Assembly (NCBI GenBank): GCA_031547305.1
Contig: JAVBSC010000024.1
Span: forward strand, 1 to 30,033
Direction of reading: 5' to 3'
Length of the DNA: 30,033 nt
DNA from: JAVBSC01 sp031547305
Lineage (GTDB): Bacteria > Desulfobacterota > Desulfovibrionia > Desulfovibrionales > Desulfovibrionaceae
Positions 7,074 through 14,346 of this stretch are shown here, piece after piece (position 1 is the stretch's first letter; each line of letters begins with the position of its first letter). A model generated the notes under the pieces. The model saw only the letters and a program-made list of their open reading frames with translations. It searched no databases and was not told the origin of the DNA. Made by a program: the position numbers and the translations under genes.

Positions 7074-7097
7074 CCTTGGGGAGGCTCCGCCTCCCCA
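7074..7097. repeat. Palindromic repeat, copy 2 (carB-purF gap)
   Basis: This is an exact 24-bp copy of 6924-6947, 150 bp away, again with the GGGGAGGCTCCGCCTCCCC core. The direct repetition of a palindrome in the same intergenic gap suggests a dispersed REP/BIME-like element. Another hairpin (7136-7159, CTTGAGGGG with CCCCTCAGG) follows towards the carB stop. Confidence 0.8.
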
Positions 7098-7135
7098 CCC
7101 TCCCCGCCAGGAGCGTCATTCCACTGACAAGGGAG

Positions 7136-7159
7136 CTTGAGGGGACAGCCCCCCTCAGG
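7136..7159 (-). terminator. Stem-loop after carB, possible weak terminator
   Basis: CTTGAGGGG (7136-7144) pairs with CCCCTCAGG (7151-7159), nine pairs with one G-T, loop ACAGCC. It begins 13 bp beyond the carB stop on the minus strand. The sequence after it on that strand (AAGCTCCCTTG) lacks a U tract, so termination would be partial or Rho-assisted; it may instead protect the 3' end of carAB mRNA. Confidence 0.4.
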
Positions 7160-7172
7160 TCTTCTGGTATAA

Positions 7173-10100
7173 TCAACACGTCTTCAATTCATTATTATAA
7201 TAATCCTGTAACGGGGCCACGCTGCGGGTTTGGGTCTGACGGGCCTCCAGTCCTTCCACGGCGGCGGCAAGGGCGGCCAGGGTTGTAAACAGGGCTATAC
7301 GTTTGCTCAGGGCTTCGGCGCGGATGAGTGTGGCATCGCGGGCGGAAGCGGGTCCGCTGACGGTATTTACCAGCATGCGGATTTCGCCGTTGCGCATAAG
7401 ATCCAGGAGATGCGGGCGGCGCGGTCCTATTTTGACCACTTCCGAGCAGGGCACGCCGCTTTGGCGCAGGACTTCGGCGGTGCCGGGCGTGGCGTGGATA
7501 GTGAAGCCGAGTTTGAACAGGCGGGCGGCCAGGGGCGCCAAGGCCTGTTTGTCGTGGTCGGTGACGGTGAGCACGATTGAGCCGCTGTAGGGCACTGGGG
7601 TGCCCGCCGCGGATTGGGACTTGAGGAAGGCCATGCCAAAGCTGCGGTCTATGCCCATGACTTCGCCGGTGGAGCGCATTTCCGGCCCCAGGCTGATTTC
7701 CGCGCCGGGGAAGCGCTCAAAAGGCAGAACAGCTTCTTTGACCGTATGATACCAGAGTGTTGGTTCCTGGATAAAATCAGTTTGGGCCAGGGTTTGCCCG
7801 GCCATGACGCGAGCGGCGATGCCGGCCACGTTGCGGCCAGTGGCTTTGGAAACGAAGGGCACGGTGCGCGAGGCGCGGGGGTTGGCTTCCAGAACGAAAA
7901 CCTCGCCCCTGCGTACGGCGAACTGCACATTGAGCAGTCCCACGGTATTCAGGCCCATGCCGAGTTTGCGGGCATATTCGCGAATGCGTTCCAGGGTTGG
8001 GCCGCCTAAGGTGTGCGCCGGGATGGAGCAGCAGGAATCGCCGGAATGCACTCCGGCCTGCTCAATGTGCTCCATGACCGCGGCGATGGTGACATCCCGG
8101 CCGTCCACCACCGCGTCCACGTCCACCTCCACGGCGTCTTCCAGGTATTTGTCCACCAGGATTGGCGATGCGGGGTCCAGGGCGTGGCCGGTCATTTTGC
8201 CGCTCACGTAGGCGCGCAGATCCGCTTCGCCGTGAATGACGCGCATGGCCCGGCCGCCCAGGACAAAGGAGGGCCGGACCATGACCGGGTAACCGATTTC
8301 CTTGGCGATGCGGCAGGCGGACTCCTCGTTGCCGGCCATGCCGCTGGCCGGCTGTGGGATGCCCAGGCGGGCGATCAGGGCGGAAAAGGCTTCGCGGTCC
8401 TCGGCCAGGGCGATGCCGGCCGGCTGGGTGCCCAGAATGGGCACTCCGGCCTTGGCCAGCTCGGCGGCCAGGTTAAGCGGGGTCTGGCCGCCGAACTGGA
8501 CGATCGCTCCGTCCGGGCGCTCGGCTTCGGCAATGGCCAGGATATCCTCGGCGGTCAGTGGTTCGAAGTACAGACGGTCCGCCGTGTCATAGTCCGTGGA
8601 AACAGTTTCCGGGTTGGAGTTGACCATGACGGTTATGACGCCCATGTCCCGCAGGGCAAAGGCGGCCTGCACGCAGCAGTAGTCAAACTCCACGCCCTGG
8701 CCGATGCGGTTGGGGCCGCCGCCCAGGATCATTACTTTCGCGGGCCGGTCTGGAGTGTTGGGGGCGTTGGGCCGCTCCAGCCGCGTATGCGCCGGGTCAG
8801 GCCAATCCGCGTCAAAGGTGGAGTAAAAGTAGGGGGTCAGGGCTTTGAATTCCCCGGCGCAGGTATCCACGCTACGGAAGATGGGACGGATCCCGGCGGC
8901 CAGGCGCAGGCGGCGCAGGGCGTCCTCGCTTACCGGCTGGCTGGGTCTGGCGGCGCTGAGCAGGGCGGCCAGGCGGGCGTCGCTGAACCCCTGGGCCTTG
9001 ATGTGCCGGAACAGCCGGGTAAAGGCGGGAACAAAGGCTGATTCGTTGTTATCCAGAGTTTGCAGGGCCTCGGCGAACAGGGGAGCGAATTCCGCGCCGA
9101 TGCGTTTTTCCGTGTCCACAATCAGGCGGATTTGCTGAAGAAACCAGGGATCGATGCCGGTTATGGACTGGGCTTCCTCAAGGGGCAGGCCGAGCTGCAG
9201 AGCTTCATACAAAAGGGGCAGGCGCTCCGGTCCGACGCGGTGCAGGCTTTGGCGCAACCGTTCCAGGCGGCCGGAGCGGGACAGGCTGGAGCCGTTGCCT
9301 AAGGTGGCGCGGCCGGGGGCTTCCAGACCGGCGAAGCCGGTTTCCAGGCCGCGCAGGGCTTTTTGCAGAGCTTCGCGAAAATTGCCGCCCAGGGCCATTG
9401 TTTCGCCCACGGAATGCATTTGCAGGCCCAGCACCGGGTCCGCGCCGGCGAATTTTTCAAAATTGAAGCGCGGGGCTTTGACAACGCAGTAGTCGATGCT
9501 CGGCTCAAAGCAGGCCGAGGTGCCGGTGATGCTGTTTTTAAGCTCGTCCAGTCTGTAGCCCAGGGCCAGCTTGGCCGCAACGCGGGCTATGGGGAATCCG
9601 GTGGCTTTGGAGGCCAGGGCGGAGGAGCGGGACACGCGGGGATTCATTTCTATGACCACGCGGCGGCCGCTTTGGGGGTGGATGGCGAACTGGATGTTGC
9701 AGCCGCCGGTATCCACGCCAACGGCCCGGACCACGGCCAGGGCGTCGTCGCGCAGGGACTGGTATTCCACGTCGGAAAGGGTCTGGATGGGGGCCACTGT
9801 GATGGAGTCGCCGGTGTGCACCCCCATGGGGTCCAGGTTTTCAATGCCGCAGATTACAATGGCGTTGTCCGCCCGGTCGCGCACCACTTCCAGTTCTATT
9901 TCCTTCCAGCCCAACACGGACTCCTCAATGAGCACCTGGCCGATGGGAGAGACTTCCAGTCCGTGGCGGGCGATGTTTTTAAATTCCTCCAGGTTGAAGG
10001 CCACGCCGCCGCCCGTGCCGCCCAGGGTGTAGGAAGGCCGGACCACGGCGGGGAATCCCACCAGGCGCAGCACCTCCAGGGCTTCCACCACGGAGGAAGC

Positions 10101-10544
10101 CAGGCCGCTGGCCGGCAGGTCCAGGCCGATGCCGCGCATGGCCTCGCGGAACATCTGGCGGTTTTCCGCCAGGTCAATGGATTCCGGCCGGGCGCCGATC
10201 ATTTCCACGCCGCATTCGCCAAGAACGCCGGACTTGTGCAGTTCCATGGCCAGGTTCAGGGCGGTCTGGCCGCCCAGGGTCGGCAGCAGGGCGTTGGGCC
10301 GTTCCCGGCGGATAATCGCCGAGGCCATGGCCAGGTTCAGGGGCTCCATGTAGGTGCGGTCGCTGAAGCCGGGGTCGGTCATGACCGTGGCCGGGTTGGA
10401 GTTGAGCAGAATAATCCGGCATCCTTCCTCGCGCAGGGCCTTGCAGCCCTGGGTGCCGGAATAGTCGAATTCGCAGGCCTGGCCGATGACGATGGGGCCG
10501 GAGCCCAGAACCATGACGGAACGTAATTCCTCGCGTTTAGGCAT
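7173..10544 (-). CDS. carB: Carbamoyl-phosphate synthase large subunit
   Basis: 1123 residues, somewhat longer than the usual 1070 or so. It makes carbamoyl phosphate from bicarbonate, ATP and ammonia channelled from CarA, for pyrimidine and arginine synthesis. It has two ATP-grasp halves: the first opens with VMVLGSGPIVIGQACEFDYS (10-29) and has SYTLGGTGGG and VVIEMNPRVSRSSALASKAT (297-316); the second opens with KVMILGGGPNRIGQGVEFDY (603-622) and has VLEANPRASRTVPFVSKAT. The oligomerisation region lies about 400-590, and an MGS-type allosteric domain forms the last 150 residues (GFTIHATPGTAEVL). The extra length comes from insertions in the middle region, around 480-500 and 585-602. Its ATG overlaps the carA stop by 8 bp with GGGGG (complement of 10551-10555) 6 nt upstream, so the pair is translationally coupled. 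Confidence 0.97.
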   Translation of the reverse strand: MPKREELRSVMVLGSGPIVIGQACEFDYSGTQGCKALREEGCRIILLNSNPATVMTDPGFSDRTYMEPLNLAMASAIIRRERPNALLPTLGGQTALNLAMELHKSGVLGECGVEMIGARPESIDLAENRQMFREAMRGIGLDLPASGLASSVVEALEVLRLVGFPAVVRPSYTLGGTGGGVAFNLEEFKNIARHGLEVSPIGQVLIEESVLGWKEIELEVVRDRADNAIVICGIENLDPMGVHTGDSITVAPIQTLSDVEYQSLRDDALAVVRAVGVDTGGCNIQFAIHPQSGRRVVIEMNPRVSRSSALASKATGFPIARVAAKLALGYRLDELKNSITGTSACFEPSIDYCVVKAPRFNFEKFAGADPVLGLQMHSVGETMALGGNFREALQKALRGLETGFAGLEAPGRATLGNGSSLSRSGRLERLRQSLHRVGPERLPLLYEALQLGLPLEEAQSITGIDPWFLQQIRLIVDTEKRIGAEFAPLFAEALQTLDNNESAFVPAFTRLFRHIKAQGFSDARLAALLSAARPSQPVSEDALRRLRLAAGIRPIFRSVDTCAGEFKALTPYFYSTFDADWPDPAHTRLERPNAPNTPDRPAKVMILGGGPNRIGQGVEFDYCCVQAAFALRDMGVITVMVNSNPETVSTDYDTADRLYFEPLTAEDILAIAEAERPDGAIVQFGGQTPLNLAAELAKAGVPILGTQPAGIALAEDREAFSALIARLGIPQPASGMAGNEESACRIAKEIGYPVMVRPSFVLGGRAMRVIHGEADLRAYVSGKMTGHALDPASPILVDKYLEDAVEVDVDAVVDGRDVTIAAVMEHIEQAGVHSGDSCCSIPAHTLGGPTLERIREYARKLGMGLNTVGLLNVQFAVRRGEVFVLEANPRASRTVPFVSKATGRNVAGIAARVMAGQTLAQTDFIQEPTLWYHTVKEAVLPFERFPGAEISLGPEMRSTGEVMGIDRSFGMAFLKSQSAAGTPVPYSGSIVLTVTDHDKQALAPLAARLFKLGFTIHATPGTAEVLRQSGVPCSEVVKIGPRRPHLLDLMRNGEIRMLVNTVSGPASARDATLIRAEALSKRIALFTTLAALAAAVEGLEARQTQTRSVAPLQDYYNNELKTC

Positions 10545-11691
10545 GTTTCACCCCCTTGAACTCCAGAATACGCCGGCGGAACTCCATAAACAGCGGGGCG
10601 GCGTCCATGGGGCCCGGCGCGGCCTCAGGGTGGAACTGCACGGAAAAAGCGCGCAGCCCGGGCGCGTCCAGGCCTTCCAGGGTGTCGTCGTTCAGGTTCC
10701 AGTGTGAAACCTCGGCCGCTTGGGGCAGGGTTTGCGCATCCACGCAAAAACCGTGGTTCTGGCTGGTGATGAGCACGCGGCCGGAGCGCAGGTCTTTGAC
10801 CGGGTGGTTCGCGCCGTGGTGCCCGAAAGGCAGTTTGACGGTTTTAGCGCCCAGGGCCAGGCCCAGGATCTGGTGCCCCAGGCATATGCCGAACAGGGGA
10901 AGGCGCCCCAGCAAGCCGCGCGCGGCGGCTATGGCCGCCCGGCAGGGCTCCGGGTCGCCGGGGCCGTTGGAAAGCAGCACCCCGTCCGGCTTGGAGGCCA
11001 GGATGTCTTTGGCGGAACTCGCGGCCGGCCAGACTGTGGGGCGCAGGCCCAGAGCGGCCAGGCGGTTCAGGATGGAGCGCTTTACTCCGTAATCCAGAAC
11101 CGCAACCTCCGGCGCAAAGGGGGTTTTTCCAGTCAGGCCTGGTTCTCCCGGTTGCGCGGAGCCTTCATAAGCATATGGAGCCGCGCAGCTCACCTGTTCG
11201 GCCAGGGCCAGACCCTGCATGGAGGGCAGGGCTTTAGCCCGGCGCAACAGTGATGGCCTGTCTGAATCAAGGGCGCTGATGATGCCGTTGCGCGCTCCGT
11301 GCTCGCGCAGATGCAGGGTAAGGCCCCGGGTATCCACGTTCCGGATGCCGGTTATGCCGAAGGCCTTAAGTCGCGCGTCCAGGGACTGCCCGGCCCGCCA
11401 GTGCGGAAATGGGGATTCGGAGTCCGGGATGAACAGATCGTGAAAAATAGCCCCGCCGGCCCGGATCAGGGGGGCTTCGTCATCCTGGGGGCTCACGCCG
11501 TAGTTGCCCATCTGGGCGCAGGTAAAGGCCACAATCTGGCCGTAATAGGAAGGATCGGTCAATGTTTCCTGGTAGCCGGCCATGGCCGTGGTAAAAACCA
11601 CTTCGCCAGCGGCTTCGGCCTGGGCGCCGCAAGCCAGGCCTTCAAAGCAGGCTCCGTCGTCCAGCATCAGGAGCGCCGGGATATCAGTCAT
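10537..11691 (-). CDS. carA: Carbamoyl-phosphate synthase small (glutaminase) subunit
   Basis: 384 residues. It hydrolyses glutamine and passes ammonia to CarB. The N-terminal CarA domain has AMAGYQETLTDPSYYGQIV; the class I glutamine amidotransferase domain has GICLGHQ (nucleophile Cys270) and QFHPE (His354, Glu356), as well as SNGPGDP. The frame is open to 11808, but ATG 11691 is chosen: GGAG (complement of 11699-11702) lies 7 nt upstream, and the protein then starts with the usual PALLMLDDGACFEG. It is the first gene of carA-carB, divergent from glnN. The leader upstream holds a direct repeat (AATGCGCA at 11721-11728 and 11734-11741), which may be regulatory. Confidence 0.96.
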   Translation of the reverse strand: MTDIPALLMLDDGACFEGLACGAQAEAAGEVVFTTAMAGYQETLTDPSYYGQIVAFTCAQMGNYGVSPQDDEAPLIRAGGAIFHDLFIPDSESPFPHWRAGQSLDARLKAFGITGIRNVDTRGLTLHLREHGARNGIISALDSDRPSLLRRAKALPSMQGLALAEQVSCAAPYAYEGSAQPGEPGLTGKTPFAPEVAVLDYGVKRSILNRLAALGLRPTVWPAASSAKDILASKPDGVLLSNGPGDPEPCRAAIAAARGLLGRLPLFGICLGHQILGLALGAKTVKLPFGHHGANHPVKDLRSGRVLITSQNHGFCVDAQTLPQAAEVSHWNLNDDTLEGLDAPGLRAFSVQFHPEAAPGPMDAAPLFMEFRRRILEFKGVKHA

Positions 11692-11720
11692 ATGTTTTCT
11701 CCGGGGACTAACTGATCCTG

Positions 11721-11741
11721 AATGCGCAAAAGGAATGCGCA
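11721..11741. repeat. Direct repeat in the carA leader
   Basis: AATGCGCA occurs at 11721-11728 and 11734-11741, a 13-bp period. It is flanked by GATCCTG at 11714-11720 and again at 11744-11750. The group lies 30-60 bp upstream of the carA start. It could be paired half-sites for a regulator; no family can be assigned. Confidence 0.35.
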
Positions 11742-12056
11742 CCGGATCCTGGTTAAAAGTAAAATCCCAAGGATGATGCAAAGAAAGCGCCAGCCGGAAA
11801 ACGCGCATTAAATAATACAGGAATGGCCTGTTTTTGATATGTTTTTTCTAAATCACGGGGGTGGCGGACAGAGTTTGCCGACACCAGCGCTAAGCGTTGA
11901 AAATACATAATGGTGGTATTTTTACACAAAAACAACGAAAATGTATGAATAATCGGCAAAAGCTTTTCCGCAAGTCGCAACGCTAAGGATTATTTAAAAA
12001 ATTTCCCCTGGCAAAACGGAGTTATAGTGTCTCTTTCCCCAAAATCAGTCTTTGCC

Positions 12057-12072
12057 TTGCACAAAAGTTGCT
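12057..12072 (+). promoter_or_regulatory. Candidate sigma-54 (-24/-12) promoter of the glnN operon
   Basis: TTGCAC-AAAAG-TTGCT fits the sigma-54 pattern TGGCAC-N5-TTGCW except that the first G of the -24 GG is T. Transcription would start near 12083, leaving a leader of about 43 nt before ATG 12126. A sigma-54 activator of NifA type is encoded in the same window, and glutamine synthetase genes are classic sigma-54 targets. The missing G at -24 is a real weakness, because that base is highly conserved. Confidence 0.4.
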
Positions 12073-12125
12073 TCATCCTGGCAAAGTGGTCTTTCCGGTA
12101 TGATTTTAGCGAAAGGAGCCTTTAC

Positions 12126-14345
12126 ATGCCTAAAAATATACGCAACGCCATGCGCGCCGTTCTGGCCGCCAATCCCGGCGTCACCACTCCCCATGACTTT
12201 CCAGCCCCGGCGGAACTCTTTGGCCGCGACGTCTTCAGCATGCGGGTCATGCGCGAGCGCCTGCCGCGCCAGGTCTTTACCCGTCTGGAACAGGCCGTTG
12301 CCGTGGGCGGCGGCCTGCACGAAGGCGACGCGGATATAGTGGCCAGCGCCATGAAGGACTGGGCCATCGGGCGCGGGGCCACCCATTACGCCCACTGGTT
12401 CCAGCCCATGACCGGGACCACGGCGGAAAAGCACGACGCTTTTCTTTCCCCTGTTCCCGGCCCGCGCGGCGATGTGCAGATCATTAATGAGTTTTCCGGC
12501 AAAATGCTGGTCAAAGGCGAGCCGGACGCCTCATCCTTCCCTTCCGGAGGCCTGCGTTCCACTTTTGAGGCGCGCGGTTATACCGCCTGGGACCCCACCA
12601 GCCCGGCCTTTCTTATGGAAAGCGGCGCGGGCAGAACGCTGTACGTGCCTTCGATTTTTCTGTGCCACACCGGGGAATCCCTGGACCGCAAAACTCCGCT
12701 CCTGCGTTCCCTGGACGCCCTGTCCGCCCAGGCCTTGCGCATTCTGCGCCTGTTCGGCAACACCAGGGCCACGCGGGTCAGCGCCATGGTGGGCGCGGAG
12801 CAGGAATATTTTCTGGTGGACCGGCGCTATTACACGCTGCGCAACGACCTTATGCTGGCCGGCCGCACGGTTTACGGCGCGCCGCCCAGCAAGGGGCAGG
12901 AGCTTGAGGACCATTACTTCGGGGCCATCAGCCCGCGCGTGCTGGCTTTTATGGCCGAAGTGGAGGAACGCATGCTCGCCCTGGGCATTCCGGCACGCAC
13001 CCGGCATAACGAAGTGGCCCCCGGCCCGTTCGAACTGGCCCCCCGGTATGAGGCCGCCAACCTGGCCACGGACCACAACATGCTGACCATGCAGATCCTG
13101 CGCGACACCGCCGCCCGCCACGGCTTCGCCTGCCTGCTGCACGAAAAGCCCTTTGCCGGCGTGAACGGTTCCGGCAAGCACAACAACTGGTCGCTCTGCG
13201 ATTCCGAGGGCAACAACCTGCTGGACCCCGGCTCCACACCCCTGGATAACGCCCAGTTCCTGGTTTTTCTGGCCGCCGTGCTGCGTGCCGTGCACAAGCA
13301 CGCCATCACCTTGCGCCTGGGCACTGTGGGCGCGGGCAACGACCACCGCCTGGGCGCCAATGAGGCCCCTCCGGCTATTCTGTCGGTTTTTCTGGGAGAG
13401 CAGCTTACCGCAATCATCGAAAGCCTTGTCCTGGGCAAAAACAACGGCAAGGGCGACGCTTCCGGCTGGGTGGGCGGCCACATGGAAATCGGCGTCTCCG
13501 CCATGCCGAAACTGCCGCGCGATATCTCGGACCGCAACCGCACCAGCCCATTCGCCTTTACCGGCAACAAGTTCGAATTCCGGGCCGTGGGCTCGTCCCA
13601 GTCCATCGCGCCGGCCAACATCGCCCTGAACTCCGCCGTGGCCTGCGCCCTGGACGACATCGCCACGGATCTGGAATCCGCCCTGCGCGGCGGAACCCCC
13701 CTGACCCGCGCCGTGCAGGAACTTCTGGCCCGCCTGTACAACGAACATATGCCCATAGTCTTTAACGGCAACGGCTACTCCGAGGAGTGGCGCGAGGAAG
13801 CCGCCCGGCGCGGACTTCCGAACCTGCGTGACTCTGTCAGCGCCATAGCCCGCTACAGCGACCCGGAGGTCATGGAAGTCTTTCTGCGCACCGGCGTGCT
13901 CAACGAGCGCGAACAGCTGGCGCGTCAGGAAATCCTTTTGGAAATCCATATCCGGGCCGTGCATGTGGAAGCCAAGCTCGTCTCCAACCTGGGCCGCGCG
14001 GTCATTTTGCCCGTGGCCCTGGAATGGCTGGAAAAAACCGCGCGCGTCACAAAATCCTCCCTGGACCTGGCCGCTCCCGGCTCTCCACGTCCACTGCCGG
14101 AAGAAGCTTACTACGCCAGGGTGCGCACCCATGCCACCGGCCTGATGGTCGCCCTGGACGAACTGGATGAATGCCACGTCGCCCTGGACCGTATGGAAGG
14201 CACCTTGGCCAGAGCCGAGGCCGCCCGCGACAAGCTCATGCCCCTTATGGGCAAATGCCGCGCCCACGCCGATGCCCTGGAGGGTTTGGTGGACGATAAG
14301 CTTTGGCCGTTGCCCAAGTATAACGAGTTACTCTGGCAGCACTAA
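12126..14345 (+). CDS. glnN: Type III glutamine synthetase
   Basis: 739 residues, the size of type III enzymes (about 700-730) and far longer than type I GlnA (about 470). It makes glutamine from glutamate, ammonia and ATP in the cytosol as a large oligomer. GSIII signs: FSGKMLVKGEPDASSFPSGG at about residues 122-141, NGSGKHNNWSL (about 345) in the ATP-binding region, GAGNDHRLGANEAPPAI, and NKFEFRAVGSSQSIAPANIA (about 481) carrying the conserved glutamate-binding arginine region. ATG 12126 is preferred because AAAGGAG (12111-12117) precedes it; an in-frame ATG at 12027 has no ribosome site. First gene of glnN-gltB-dapF-dapL; gltB starts 1 bp after its stop. Type III enzymes lack the adenylylation control of type I, so control is likely transcriptional (see the sigma-54-like element at 12057). 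Confidence 0.96.
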   Translation: MPKNIRNAMRAVLAANPGVTTPHDFPAPAELFGRDVFSMRVMRERLPRQVFTRLEQAVAVGGGLHEGDADIVASAMKDWAIGRGATHYAHWFQPMTGTTAEKHDAFLSPVPGPRGDVQIINEFSGKMLVKGEPDASSFPSGGLRSTFEARGYTAWDPTSPAFLMESGAGRTLYVPSIFLCHTGESLDRKTPLLRSLDALSAQALRILRLFGNTRATRVSAMVGAEQEYFLVDRRYYTLRNDLMLAGRTVYGAPPSKGQELEDHYFGAISPRVLAFMAEVEERMLALGIPARTRHNEVAPGPFELAPRYEAANLATDHNMLTMQILRDTAARHGFACLLHEKPFAGVNGSGKHNNWSLCDSEGNNLLDPGSTPLDNAQFLVFLAAVLRAVHKHAITLRLGTVGAGNDHRLGANEAPPAILSVFLGEQLTAIIESLVLGKNNGKGDASGWVGGHMEIGVSAMPKLPRDISDRNRTSPFAFTGNKFEFRAVGSSQSIAPANIALNSAVACALDDIATDLESALRGGTPLTRAVQELLARLYNEHMPIVFNGNGYSEEWREEAARRGLPNLRDSVSAIARYSDPEVMEVFLRTGVLNEREQLARQEILLEIHIRAVHVEAKLVSNLGRAVILPVALEWLEKTARVTKSSLDLAAPGSPRPLPEEAYYARVRTHATGLMVALDELDECHVALDRMEGTLARAEAARDKLMPLMGKCRAHADALEGLVDDKLWPLPKYNELLWQH

Positions 14346-14346
14346 A

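Larger units (their letters stand above)
11692..12125. promoter_or_regulatory. Divergent intergenic region between carA and glnN
   Basis: 434 bp, clearly more AT-rich than the flanking genes. Going left to right it holds the carA ribosome site (11699-11702), the AATGCGCA direct repeat, a TATTAT hexamer in minus orientation near 11810-11816 that could be the carA -10, an inverted repeat AAAATAC/GTATTTT (11900-11906 and 11916-11922), the AT palindrome AAAAGCTTTT (11958-11967), and a near-consensus sigma-54 element (12057-12072). I see no gene. An upstream extension of the glnN frame to 12027 has no ribosome site and is rejected. Confidence 0.6.

Noticed and set aside
12531..14267. 578-codon minus-strand frame inside glnN
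   Set aside because: Shadow of glnN with the same skewed composition and no known domain.
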